Assembly (NCBI GenBank): GCA_037447655.1
Contig: JBBHKE010002999.1
Span: forward strand, 62,001 to 126,000
Length of the DNA: 64,000 nucleotides
Direction of reading: 5' to 3'
DNA from: Zygnema cylindricum
Taxonomy: Eukaryota > Streptophyta > Zygnematophyceae > Zygnematales > Zygnemataceae
Each line of letters starts with the position of its first letter. Within the stretch, counting starts at the first letter, position 1. The notes below the pieces were generated by a model. That model worked only from the letters and a program-made list of their open reading frames with translations, was not told the DNA's origin and did not search any database. A program made the position numbers and the translations under genes. Below, piece by piece: positions 22,203 through 33,149 of the stretch.

Positions 22203-23786
22203 GGGCCTTCCCTTTGGTTTTTACCTTCCGATTGGCGGTCTCCAAACGAAAATCGGACACTTATACACTTCAAAAAACCGATTGAAGTGGCTGGAAAAAC
22301 ATTAACCCTAATTCCGATAAATTGTGTAACTTTACGTATCGGGTCGATGTTTCTGTTCGTTGGCGATATTTTCTCCCCTGAGGACGACCGTCCGATAGAG
22401 ACTGCGGCGGATGCGACGCCAGACGACCCTCTGACGCCCGCCTTTGACGGCGACCAAAACATTGATAGCGGCTTCAATTAAAAACGTACACGTGTCGCAT
22501 ATAATGTCGCTGCCGCCATCAACGTTTTCGGCTTTTCGCCTTTTATGACGCAAGAAGGACCCTTCGACATGTATTGTACGGATGTGTACGTCCCGGCATG
22601 CACGCTGTCGTTTTCTAGACTGTAGAGACTTCAAACAGAACAGTGCGTACTGTATTGTACTGAATCGACTTGTTATGTTTGATACGATATTTTTTAGTTT
22701 TCGCAGATCGACTTTTAGTGGTTAGTAAATACAGGCGACGAGACGTTCACAAGTCAATTCCGTACGGTGTTTTATACGCGAAGCCTGGAAGTCTCTCGCG
22801 ATCTGGCACTGACGTGGCGCTAGATCGTGCGCTGTCTTGACTTTGAGGAGGCGGGCTACGTGGAGAGATCGTGTGCTGTCGTCCTAATTTCGTAATTTGT
22901 TTGAACTTTAGGCACGTGTCAATATGTCACTTGAGCGTCTGCGATTCGTGAAAATACAAAATTGTTTACACGATTTTATGCGTCACATCGCACTTTATCA
23001 CTTTCACAACGCACTTTTCGTTCATTGGCTTCTGCACTTTTTCTTCCCTGCTGTCGTTTGTCGGTTTGTGACCTTGATTGACGCTTGTAGTGCCTTATTA
23101 AAAATGTTATTCGCACAAAAAAAAATATAGCTTCGGCACCTTTCGTCGGTTCAGTTCGTCCACGCTAAAAATAATGAGATCCACTCAATGCCACGTCACC
23201 GACCAATCAGAATTATCTGTCCATATTTACCGTTGGTATGGACAGCCTGTCAATACGGACAGCTTCAAGGCCAAGTAAGTGTCCTTTAAGAGTACAATAC
23301 AGTACTGATTTTTTGTTTCGAAGTGTCTAAAAAAAATTCAGGGCGTCCACATAGCAATTCTCAGCATTTAGGCCTCAAACAGTTGTAACGACAAATAATT
23401 GTACGGTATTGTACGAAACTGGTTAGGTAGCGTCGGTGGTCTTAGAGACTCGGTCGGCAAAAATCCGTACAGTATTTATCTGATTCTGTACAGTATCTCA
23501 TTGTTACGTCTCCGTACCGTATCGCACTAAAAAAAAAAACCAAAAAGTACCATTATTTCGGCTGTATCTACCGTACTGTATTTCTACCGCACTTTTTCTA
23601 CCGTACCACTCAGCTGAACTTGACGTACTAAAAGTACGAATACTGTACTATTATGCATTGTACTGTACGGACGACGTTCAATACTTAAAAGTATGTTTTC
23701 GTTCCTTTTTTCTTTCAGTTTGAGATTTCCGCCTTTTTTTCATTGAAAATTTACTAATTAACTGAATTAAAGAAAAACCATAAATA
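22203..23786. other. Unassigned sequence, no supported gene
   Basis: I see no recognisable protein, RNA or intact element. Short open frames here lack domains. The sequence is moderately GC-rich around 22340-22480 and GTAC-rich further on (23400-23700). It may be decayed transposon sequence. Confidence 0.5.
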
Positions 23787-23897
23787 TTGGCCAGTCTTTT
23801 TTTTCTTCTTTTTTTTTGTAATTTTTTTTTTGTTATTTTTTCTCTTATTTTTTTTTTTTTTTTTTTTTTTTATTTTTTTTTTTTTTTTTTTATTTTA
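23787..23897. repeat. Poly-T tract
   Basis: A T-dominated low-complexity tract is followed at 23906 by TA plus an unpaired TA-MITE left end (CACCGCGAATCGTTATTAG). The 292-residue open frame that starts in this tract is not a gene. Confidence 0.85.
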
Positions 23898-23941
23898 CCC
23901 AACACTACACCGCGAATCGTTATTAGTGTCAAAGTCACTAA

Positions 23942-24723
23942 GGGCGTGTCCCCATGTAACCGATATTCTGAAACGTTATTTTGGAATTTAGCGCTGATTT
24001 TACGGCGTACTTTTCAAAGTGTGCCTAAGGGCGTGTTCCCATGTGTTCAAGTAAGGGTTTTTTTCCGTCGTTTTCACAGAAAATGGGACTTCCAACGAGA
24101 AAATATTACGCCGTACGAAAAATGGGCAAAAACACAAGTACATTTTGCGTCATCTTGGAACTTGGAAGGTACGGTAATTTGGCGTTATTATCATCGCGAC
24201 CCACTTCCAGCTCATCTTCACACTTGCACTGGAATCAAATCGCGATCTGATTTTAGTCAAAATACTACCCTATTGACGAATGGAAAACCTGGATTGCATT
24301 CGTCAAACGTTTTCATTCTTTTTTTTGCGGTTGGAGAGTACACGAAAAAAAAGGTGTTTGTCCGTTTGCTTATGTTGTCCACTTGTGGGCATCTACAAAT
24401 GTCATTTTGTAGACGTAGGCGATTGCTTATGTCGTTCACGTGTGGGCTTCAACAAATGACAGTTGGCGTGGACAATTGTCCCAGTATGTCAGGAGCTCTT
24501 TGCGGCGTACAAATGTCCGCAGTTTGTTCCGAGATCGTTGGCGTCTACAAATGTCAGCAGTTTGGGTTTCGCAAGTATTGGCGACGTGTACGGCTGCCAC
24601 ATATTCAAAATAATGAACGCGCAAGTAACAATTCACATAGGCACACTTTGAAAAGTACACCGTAAAATCAGCGCTAAATTCCAAAATAACGTTTCAAAAT
24701 ATCGGTTACATGGGAACACGCCC
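23942..24723. mobile_element. Foldback element 1 (Harbinger-like ends)
   Basis: The left arm starts GGGCGTGTCCCCATGTAACC and the right arm is its inverse complement, ending GGTTACATGGGAACACGCCC. The inverted repeat is about 84 bp. TAA flanks both sides (23939-23941 and 24724-24726), and TAA duplication with GGG-starting TIRs is typical of PIF/Harbinger. Between its arms lies the entire left arm of foldback element 2, so the two elements interlock. Confidence 0.7.
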
Positions 24724-25345
24724 TAAGTCAATCGTTACTTGCGCGTTCATTATTTTGAATATGTGGCAGATGTACACGTCGCCAATACTTGCGACACCTG
24801 TAGACGCCAACAAACTGCTGACATTTGTAGACGCCAACGATCTCGGAACAAACTGCGGACATTTGTACGCCGCAAAGAGCTCCTGACATACTGGGACAAT
24901 TGTTGACGCCAACTGTCATTTGTTTACGCCCACACGTGAACGACATAAGCAATCGCCTACGTCTACAAAATTACATTTGTAGACGCCCACAAGTGGACAA
25001 CATAAGCAAACGGACAAACAATTTTTTTTTCGTGTATTCTCCCAACTGCAAAATAACAAATGAAATTTTTTGACGCGTGCAACCCAGGCTTTCTATTCGT
25101 CAATAGGGTATTATTTTGATTAAAAACAGGTCGCGATTTGATTTCAGTGCAAGTGTGAAGATGAGCTGGAAGTGGGTCGCGATGATAATACTGCCAAATC
25201 GCCGTACCTTTCAAGTTCCAAGACGACGCAAAATGTATTTGAGTTTTTGCCCATTTTTCGTACGGCGTAATATTTTCAAGTAGGAAGTCCCATTTTGTGT
25301 AAACGACGGGAAAAAACCCTTACTTGAACACATGGGGACACGCCC
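24029..25345. mobile_element. Foldback element 2 with about 610-bp arms
   Basis: The left arm (24029-24639) and the right arm (about 24727-25345) are near-complete inverse complements of each other; the ends read GGGCGTGTTCCCATGTG and GGGCGTGTCCCCATGTG. The spacer between the arms is the right arm of element 1. Flanks are TAA on the left and TCA on the right. Within the arms GTCTACAAATGTC-type words recur. It is not coding. Confidence 0.75.
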
Positions 25346-26589
25346 TCAAATAACTTTTTCACCTTTTCAGCGACCGGGATTGCCTTTTCGGCGAGTGGGC
25401 GTCGGACAGCTGCCTATGTACGAATAGCAGTTGACGTGAAGATTCGATTCTGACACCGCCAGCAACTTGCAGCCAATCCCATTCAGTCCGTGAAGCCACT
25501 CCCATATATATGGTACGCCTTAAGCGACAGCTGACATACAGGCATCGACCAATGAGAGAAAACTGGCCGAAGAGCCAGAATCAGCAGTTCAAAGGGGGGC
25601 TGTTGCGTCACATCCGTACGTGAACAATTTTGTCCCTGACAAAAACTACATTTTGGTCACCCATTGTAATCGACAAAAGTAGCACCCAGAGACTGCCACA
25701 TTTTCTTTCGTAATCATGCATGCAAGCGTTGAACAAAGCGTACGGAACTGTTTGCGAACTCTTTTTTGTCGTTTTGTTCGAAACATTTCAATCCGTACAT
25801 AGCTCCGCTCGAACGTTATTTAAAAATACGATATCAGAATAGCAATCACTGTACTCAGCAAAAGGACGAAACCCTAAAAAGTACGGGATATTTGTCGTCT
25901 TTATCCACGAATGGCGGGCGCGGCCGAATCTTCTCCTACATTTCAAAAACTGTCTTACCAAAACGTTAACTTCGTAAACAGTTAGCGACTACACCAAACC
26001 GTTAAAAAACCTTCGCACGTGTAACTTTTAAGTACAAAATCCTGTAAACCCTAAACCCCCCTGTTCTATGCACCGAAGGAACGAGATTTGTTGCAAGAAG
26101 AATACCGACGGATCCACGTGTGATCTCCTTATCCGTTTGTGTCTTGAAACGTAATGATGTGAATTTAGTAATTTACATCTTGCCACGTGTCTAGCCCTTA
26201 TCCTTTGGATTTGAACGTCACTTTTTGAAGCGCAAAAAAAGCAGACCGACATTATTGCGACCGAAACTTTTCACATGACAGCTGTCGTCACCGGTCCACT
26301 CTTCGCTGTACATCCGTACACCAATTCACATCCAATTGCATCACTCGACCGTACAACCCACTTCGATATGCGTTACTGGACCAGCCGTGACACGTCTTAC
26401 ATCGATCCGTACCGTACGGACGTCCTGAAATGTCGGATACAAAAGGAGCGCGATTGGAAGTCGGCGATCAGAGTTTTGAAACGAGACAAAAGAGAAAAAG
26501 ACAAAAAACCGTAAAATAAAAGGAAAACAAGGAAAAACTCTCCCTCTCCATCTCCCTCTCCCTCCAGCTTTACCCGTCAGGATTTCTAA
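25346..26589. other. Unassigned sequence, no supported gene
   Basis: No domain, tRNA or intact element is recognisable. GTACGG words are frequent and two G-box cores occur (about 26114, 26183). A short CT-rich stretch at 26540-26570 leads into the inverted composite unit D. Confidence 0.5.
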
Positions 26590-26736
26590 AATTCGGCGGC
26601 AGCATTTTTTTAAGCAAAAATATCAACGATCACCACTAAACGACAATAGCTGCCGACAAACATTCGTTGTCCTGTTGCTCATATTGGTGGCTGTTTGCGT
26701 AGTAGTCCACGTAGCAGCAGAAGCTCCGGGGACACG
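26590..26736 (-). repeat. Composite repeat unit, copy D, first part (inverted)
   Basis: Read on the minus strand, this follows copy B from about 11765 to 11860 (the stretch around the CACGTGG and GCAGCCATTC words, diverged). It stops where the copia array begins. The second part resumes at about 33150, so the copia array sits inside this unit, with the CT tract region missing. Confidence 0.55.
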
Positions 26737-27333
26737 AGTCATTAGTGCCGCAGTGAGTGTGGTTAGTCGGTACTGTAGTAATCCAAAAAAGGTACATTGG
26801 GAGGCAATGAAAAGCATCTTTAGATATTTGTCTGGAACCCTTAGTCTTGGAATTGTTTGTAGAAAAAATGAGAGTTTGAGTTGTTATGGCTATTGTGATG
26901 CCGACTATGGAGAGGACCATGATAGAGAAAGGTAGGATATGTGTTTTTACTTGCAGGAGGAGCCATCTCGTGGAATTCCCGGTTGCAACCCACTGTGGCA
27001 CTCTCATCTACGGAGGCGGAGTATATGGTCGCATGTCATGCTGCGAAGAATGCCGTATGGATTAAGGAATTTCTATCGGAGGTCGGAGTGAAAAAGGAAT
27101 GCATGCAAATATTAAGTGATAACATGTCTTCCATTGCACTTAGTAAAAATCCTATTTTGCATAAGCGCACAAATCACATTAAAATTCAGTGGCATTTTGT
27201 TAGAGATTTAGTTTCGGAAAAAGAAGTTGAATTTGTGTTTGTACCTATAGAGGAGCAAGCTGTTGATATGTTAACCAAAGCATCATTAAAAGAAGTATAT
27301 AAAATGGGAAAGAAGTTAGTGGGCATGAAGTAA
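26737..27333 (+). pseudogene. 5'-truncated Ty1/copia pol fragment (RT end and RNase H)
   Basis: This encodes the end of the reverse transcriptase and the RNase H of a copia element: SYCDADY-like region (here GYCDADYGED), SSTEAEYM, LSDNMSSIALSKNP and the terminal KKLVGMK. It matches 31995-32592 of Copia-1 closely. The frame is broken near 26935 by a deletion of about 8 bases relative to Copia-1. Divergence from Copia-1 is clear in the first 200 bases and almost nil in the last 390. It runs straight into the LTR at 27368, so it is the 3' remnant of a second copy sharing that LTR. Confidence 0.85.
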
Positions 27334-27367
27334 GAGGGGGCTTTGAGTGTCTTAGTAAGAGGGAGAA

Positions 27368-27885
27368 TGTTAGGATTAAGTATTGAGCACTCACTTAGCG
27401 ACGAGACATTCTCGTAGCTAAAGTAGCGACGACCAGCGACAAAGTAGTTTCGTCGCTAGATATTTGAAGTGACGTAGAAGTTGCTTCTTCGTTTCGCGTG
27501 AGTTCTAGCCGTACTATAGAAGTGACGTGGAAATTGTTTGGTCGCTTCGGTTCACTTAAGTTCTAGTCGTACCGTGTGGTTCACTTAAGTTCTGGTCGTA
27601 CCGTGTAGTTCAAGTCGGTTGGTAGTTGACTTTCATTGATGGTCAACTAACTTAGGATGACTACCTTTTTGTCGGCCGTATACTTCGCCACACATTTTTA
27701 GTCGTGTGCATATATATTTGTTGAGGCTTCGTGGTAGAGTTATCTTTTTGGAGGCGTAGATTATTATGGAGGAGTAGAAAGATCAACAACTAAAGGAGAT
27801 TTGTACTTTGGTTGTATTTAATATATTGAACTTTGGAGGAACACTTTATTTGTTGGGTATACATTGTTTGATTTGCTATCTTTCA
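27368..27885 (+). repeat. Copia-1 left LTR (518 bp)
   Basis: It starts TGTTAGGATTAAG and ends CTATCTTTCA. It differs from the right LTR at about 27611 (CCGTG versus CCATG) and about 27694 (ACATTTT versus ACGTTTT). The next six bases (ATTTGT) also match after the right LTR, so the exact end could lie slightly further right. Confidence 0.85.
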
Positions 27886-27902
27886 ATTTGTATCGGAGCG
27901 GG
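27886..27902 (+). promoter_or_regulatory. Primer binding site, tRNA-iMet 3'-end type (imperfect)
   Basis: TTGTATCGGAGCGGG follows the LTR and resembles the common plant copia primer site TGGTATCAGAGC, with a missing G and one A-to-G change. It contrasts with the anticodon-region primer sites of Copia-2 and Copia-4. Confidence 0.6.
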
Positions 27903-27923
27903 TTACATGCAACGCTTGCTGGT

Positions 27924-29165
27924 ATGGCGGAAAAAGGGAATTCCCCGGTGGAACCTAGTGAAGGAGCTAGTGGGGGAGAAAGTGGAGGAGGAATTACAGG
28001 GACACAATATGACAAGTTTGATGAAAGGGGAGAGAAAAATGTGAAGATGGACGAGGGAATGTTTGAACGCCTTCGGGATTTTCTCAAAACGCAAGGAAAT
28101 GATGGAGATGGAGGTGTAAGTGGAGACTCACACAATTCAAAGAAAATAAAGAACAAAAAGGGGAAATCTAAACGTTATGAGAAAGAGTAGGAGAGCGACG
28201 ATGATGATCTTAAAGTGTTTAATAAGACCATTGTCTTTATGGGTTCCAACTATGCAATTTGGAAGAGATACATTCGAAGAGCATTCACACCGAAAAAACT
28301 TTGGGACATCGTTATCGGGGAAGAAACACGACCGAATCCTTCCGAGGATCCAGCTGGAGCAAAGAAGTGGGAAAAGAATGATATGGCGGCCTCCACCGCA
28401 CTAATACAAAGTTGTGCTAGTTCTATGCACGAACATCTTCTTACTTATGATTGGACTTATAATTGTTGGACCGCTTTGCCAAATGCGTTTGAAAAAGGAT
28501 TTGAGGCAAATGAAAATTATATCTTTGATAAGTATATTGGGTTTAGAATGAAGGAGATTGAGTCCATTGATGATGGAGTCAAAAGGTTTACTGTTATCAT
28601 AGAACAACTTAACTCACTCAATAACTTCCTTACAAAAAAAGAAAGGTTGTTTGTTTTTATGAGAAGTCTTCAAAGCAAGTTTGCAGTAGCAAGGGAGGTC
28701 ATCAAGGGGCAAGAGAAACCGACAATGGCATACGTTATCAACCACTTGAAGAGTACGGAGAAGGAGAAGGCAACATCGAAAGAAGAAAATAAAGGGTCAT
28801 CTTATCCGAGTTATCAGAAAAAGGATGACGGAGGAGCTTACAACTTTAGGGGATCTAGGGGGAGAGGTGGACCTCGTGGACGAGGAGTCAAGTCACAGGG
28901 CCCAGGGAGAGGCTCATATCAACGTGATACCTCTCATATGACATGTTACAATTGTAACAAGACTGGGCATGGCTCATTTGAATGCCCAAACAAGAGCAAA
29001 CACTGTAACATTTCTCATAAATGGGGACACACTAGTCGCGTTTGTTATCAAAACAATGGAAACAATCGCGGAGGGGGACAGTTTAGAGGCGGAGGAAGTG
29101 GAGGAAGTGGAAGTAGCTCATCAGGTAAAAGGGAACTTTGTTGGGGATGGGCCAATGGGACATGA
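27924..29165 (+). pseudogene. gag: Copia-1 gag (nucleocapsid), interrupted
   Basis: The gag polyprotein forms the virus-like particle. The start ATG at 27924 gives MAEKGNSP, then a Gly-rich linker and a Lys-rich tail to a TAG at 28188-28190. The same frame continues through a UBN2-type gag region (GSNYAIWKRYI, CASSMHEHL), a Gly/Arg-rich linker and a CCHC zinc knuckle at 28944-28985 (CYNCNKTGHGSFEC). A second knuckle-like segment (HCNISHKWGH...C) has lost its spacing. The frame ends at 29165 while the pol sequence continues in another frame. The TAG is one of eight stops that fit a glutamine position. Confidence 0.85.
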
Positions 29166-32100
29166 TCAAGAATTTTTCGTTTCACTTATCGAGGAATCAC
29201 AGGAAAAGGAGGATATCCTATTTCACACACGAGGCAAGGAGAGTAAGGGAAAATTTAACAATTGGATCATAGATTCAGGTGCTACACACCACATGTGTTC
29301 AGATCTAGGACTATTTAGTGACATTATAAAACTTACTATACCAAAATCCATCATAGTGGCTAATGGTTCGATAATTGGTCGTCGATACAGTGGGAACATT
29401 ACGGTTGGATCTACCGACACAAGATAGGGGAGGGAAAACTAGAGTCAATTGAGTACCCTTTAACAATATGCTTTATAATCCAAGGGGGTGCATTAATCTC
29501 TTAAGTGTCCCACAACTTTAGAAGAAAGGAGGAAGAGCCACATGCTTGGGAGGAGGTAGAATCATTTTGAGTAGTAAAACAAGGCCATTTGCAGAAGGCA
29601 CTGTGACTGAAAATATGCAAAGTAGGTTGATTTTGAGAAAACCAGAAAATAGGACGGCGGATAAAGAAGGTCATCTCAATTCGGCAGAGGTCAACAAGGT
29701 GGACCACACGTTGTGGCACAATCGTATGTGTCACAATTCGGAGAGTAACATTAAGGAGATGATTCGTCATGGTGCGGTTCCAAAACTAGACCTGGCGATA
29801 GGAGAGAAGGTCATTGGATGTGTTGGATGCACAAAAAGGAAGCATAAAAAGAAGCCTCATCCGGTGAAAGATCTTCAATTCAAAGCGAATGCCCCTTCAG
29901 ATCTAGTCCATGCAGATCATTGTGGGGACACACATCTAGAAACCATTGGAAAAAAAAACATTATGGTGATAGTTGATGATTTCAGCAGGTAGACATGGGT
30001 ATATCTTTTAAAAGCTAAGTCAGACGCACTAGAAACATTCAAATACTTTGTGGTTATGGCTGAGAGGGAAAGTGGAAGGTAGGTAAAGGCGGTACGCTTA
30101 GAGCGCGGAGGTGAATTTCTTGCTTTCGCTGAATATTGTAAAGAGACGGGGATTAAGCAGCAGTTCACGGCTCCTTATTCCCCACAAACGAATGGAATAG
30201 CAGAGAGAAAGAACCGGACATTGCAAGAGATGGTGCGAGCCATGCTCCATACGACGAAACTGACACATCATCTTTGGGGAGAAGCAATCAGGGCAGCTAA
30301 CCATGTTACCAACAGGAGAATAAACTCCGCTTTGGGCAACAAAACACTGGAGGAACTTTGGAGTGGACAGATACTTACGTTAAAACACTTAAGGATTTGG
30401 GGATGTGCGGCTATAGGATTCATTGAGGAAAGAAATCGGGAGGGAAAGTTTGTTGCACGATCATGGGAAAGATATTTTGTGGGATATAGTGAGAACTCAA
30501 TGCAGTATAGGATTTATAACCCTGTTACTAGAAGGGTTAAATAGTCTAAAAATGTGGAGTTTAATGAGAACTTGGAATGGATGGTGAAAGGAGCTATTGA
30601 GTCCAAACGAGCTCAAGATTATGACGAGGAGAGTCATTATGAGAAGTTTATTGGAGAGGAGGAAGAAGAGGAAGAAGTTTTGATAGAGGTAGGGACCAAG
30701 AAAAAGTTGCGATTTGTAGAGAAAGCTTTAGAGAAAATTTCGACACCTAAGCTTAGTGGCACCGAATCACTAGGAAATAAGGTCATCAGAGAATCACCCA
30801 CTCGCACTGATAACATGCCATCAAAAGAGACATCCCTAAAGAAAGAGGATGATGAGAAGATTGAGAACAGTGATTCGGATAAGGAATCTGCAGAAGACGT
30901 ACGGAGAAGTAAGAGATTAACTAAAGGGAAGGCACCGAAACGATTCTCACCTGAAAAGTTATATAAAAAGCAAACCAGCTACCAGAGGGTAATTTCCGGA
31001 ATTAGAGAAGGAAGTGCGAAATCTTTCCTCCTATGAAAGGCAATTACATAAAATCGTCCGGCCAATCCTCAATCATATCAAGAGGCTCGAGACTCGGACG
31101 AATGGGAGGAGAACTGAAAAAATGGCGTTTATTAAAGAATTTAATTCTGTAAAATCAAATGGGTGTTTTGAACAAGTAGATTTACCAGTTGGTAGGAAGG
31201 CGATAGACTCATAGTGGGTTTTTAAGACAAAGACGGGAGCTTCGGGATAAATTCTTAAGTATAAGGCACAGTTAGTATGTAAGGGCTTTCAGTAGAAAGA
31301 AGGGATTGATTACTCAGAGACTTTTGCCCCTGTAGTTAAGTTCGATTCATTACGTGCAATTTTTGCAATGGCAGCGGCGGAAGGAATGCACATCCAACAG
31401 ATGGATGAAGAGACGACCATTTTAAATTGGGAATTGACAAGGAGGTATATATGAAAATTCCAGAAATAGTTCCTGGAAAGAATGGTAGGGTATGGAGGTT
31501 GTGGAAGGCCTTGTTTGGTTTAAAGCAAGCACCGAGAACATGGAACCATAAGCTTCACAAGGTTTTACTAATTTCAGGATTTAAAGGGCTTACTGCAGAT
31601 TGTGGGATGTATATTCGGGGAGAAGGTTGGAACGTGATAATCTTTAGTCCATACGTAGATGACTTTATTTCCATCTCTCACAACTTGGAGTTACTTGGAG
31701 AATTAAAAATTGAATTTAAAAAAAAAAAAATCGAATTACAAACTTAGGGGATGCACAATACATTGTGGGAATTCAGATTCAGAGGAGGAGGAACGGGGAA
31801 GTTAACTTAAGCCAAGAACAATATGCAAAAGAGGTATTAGAAAGATTTGGGTTTCTAGATTGTAAGCCACTTGGAACTCTTCTTGATCCTCGTGACAAGC
31901 ATTCTAACTTTGTTAAAAGTCCCGAGGTTGAAGCTCCGTATAGGGAGACGGTTGGAAGCTTGATGTATTTGAGTGTCGGAACAAGTCCAGCCATTAGTGC
32001 CGCAGTGAGTGTGGTTAGTCTGTACTGTAGTAATCCAAAAAGGGCACATTGGGAGGCAGTGAAAAGAATCTTTAGATATTTGGCTGGAACCTTTTGTCTT

Positions 32101-32592
32101 GGAATTGTTTATAGAAAAAATAAGAGTTTGAGTTGTTATGGCTATTGTGATGCCGACTATGGAGGGGACCATGATACAGGAAGGTCTACGTCAAGATATG
32201 TGTTTTTACTTGCAGGAGGAGCCATCTCATGGAATTTCCGGTTGCAACCCACTGTGGCACTCTCATCTACGGAGGCGGAGTATATGGTCGCATGTCATGC
32301 TGCGAAGAATGCCGTATGGATTAAGGAATTTCTATCGGAGGTCGGAGTGAAAAAGGAATGCATGCAAATATTAAGTGATAACATGTCTTCCATTGCACTT
32401 AGTAAAAATCCTATTTTGCATAAGCGCACAAATCACATTAAAATTCAGTGGCATTTTGTTAGAGATTTAGTTTCGGAAAAAGAAGTTGAATTTGTGTTTG
32501 TACCTATAGAGGAGCAAGCTGTTGATATGTTAACCAAAGCATCATTAAAAGAAGTATATAAAATGGGAAAGAAGTTAGTGGGCATGAAGTAA
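29166..32592 (+). pseudogene. pol: Copia-1 pol: protease, integrase, RT, RNase H, broken
   Basis: Protease: WIIDSGATHHMC with the catalytic DSG at 29272-29280. Integrase: HHCC finger (29700-29840), first Asp in HADH (29914), second position reads RLERGGEF with Glu where Asp is expected, and catalytic Glu in NGIAERKN (30203). A Glu/Lys-rich linker follows (30554-31030). RT: WVFKTKTG, FAPVVKF, QQMD, then YVDD at 31652-31663. RNase H: YCDADY, SSTEAEY, SDNMSS. Stops: TAG at 29519, 29990, 30080, 30542, 31212, 31293 and TAA at 31248. Frame changes fall near 29100-29165, 29430, 31010, 31425 and an A run at about 31720. The final stop is TAA at 32590. Confidence 0.88.
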
Positions 32593-32613
32593 GAGGGGGC
32601 TTTGAGTGTCTTA

Positions 32614-32626
32614 GTAAGAGGGAGAA
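32614..32626 (+). promoter_or_regulatory. Polypurine tract of Copia-1
   Basis: AAGAGGGAGAA lies directly before the TGTTAGG of the right LTR. It is the expected priming site for plus-strand DNA. The same sequence precedes the left LTR because a truncated copy lies there. Confidence 0.8.
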
Positions 32627-33144
32627 TGTTAGGATTAAGTATTGAGCACTCACTTAGCGACGAGACATTCTCGTAGCTAAAGTAGCGACGACCAGCGACA
32701 AAGTAGTTTCGTCGCTAGATATTTGAAGTGACGTAGAAGTTGCTTCTTCGTTTCGCGTGAGTTCTAGCCGTACTATAGAAGTGACGTGGAAATTGTTTGG
32801 TCGCTTCGGTTCACTTAAGTTCTAGTCGTACCATGTGGTTCACTTAAGTTCTGGTCGTACCGTGTAGTTCAAGTCGGTTGGTAGTTGACTTTCATTGATG
32901 GTCAACTAACTTAGGATGACTACCTTTTTGTCGGCCGTATACTTCGCCACACGTTTTTAGTCGTGTGCATATATATTTGTTGAGGCTTCGTGGTAGAGTT
33001 ATCTTTTTGGAGGCGTAGATTATTATGGAGGAGTAGAAAGATCAACAACTAAAGGAGATTTGTACTTTGGTTGTATTTAATATATTGAACTTTGGAGGAA
33101 CACTTTATTTGTTGGGTATACATTGTTTGATTTGCTATCTTTCA
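32627..33144 (+). repeat. Copia-1 right LTR (518 bp)
   Basis: Same ends as the left LTR (TGTTAGG...TTTCA) and two differences from it by my reading. It is followed by ATTTGTGGTTG and then the inverted composite unit D. Confidence 0.88.
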
Positions 33145-33149
33145 ATTTG

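Larger units (their letters stand above)
27368..33144 (+). mobile_element. Ty1/copia retrotransposon Copia-1, both LTRs present
   Basis: The order is LTR, primer site, gag with zinc knuckle, protease, integrase, reverse transcriptase, RNase H, polypurine tract, LTR. Integrase before RT defines the copia order. The two 518-bp LTRs differ at two positions by my reading. gag-pol has eight in-frame stops and at least five frameshifts, so this copy cannot encode its own proteins. It lies inside inverted composite unit D and is preceded by a truncated copy sharing the left LTR, so a target duplication cannot be read. Confidence 0.9.

Noticed and set aside
22191-22634. Overlapping open frames on both strands as a host gene
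   Set aside because: They overlap each other, have no domain and no supporting context such as splice signals I can trust.
23787-24665. 292-residue open frame
   Set aside because: It starts in a poly-T tract and then reads one arm of the foldback element; no domain is present.
27868-31295. Alternative genetic code (TAG/TAA as Gln) as the explanation for the Copia-1 stops
   Set aside because: The frames also carry several frameshifts, pol ends naturally at a TAA, and Copia-2 to Copia-4 carry TGA stops in sense positions too. Decay is the simpler explanation, so the code change is kept only as an alternative.
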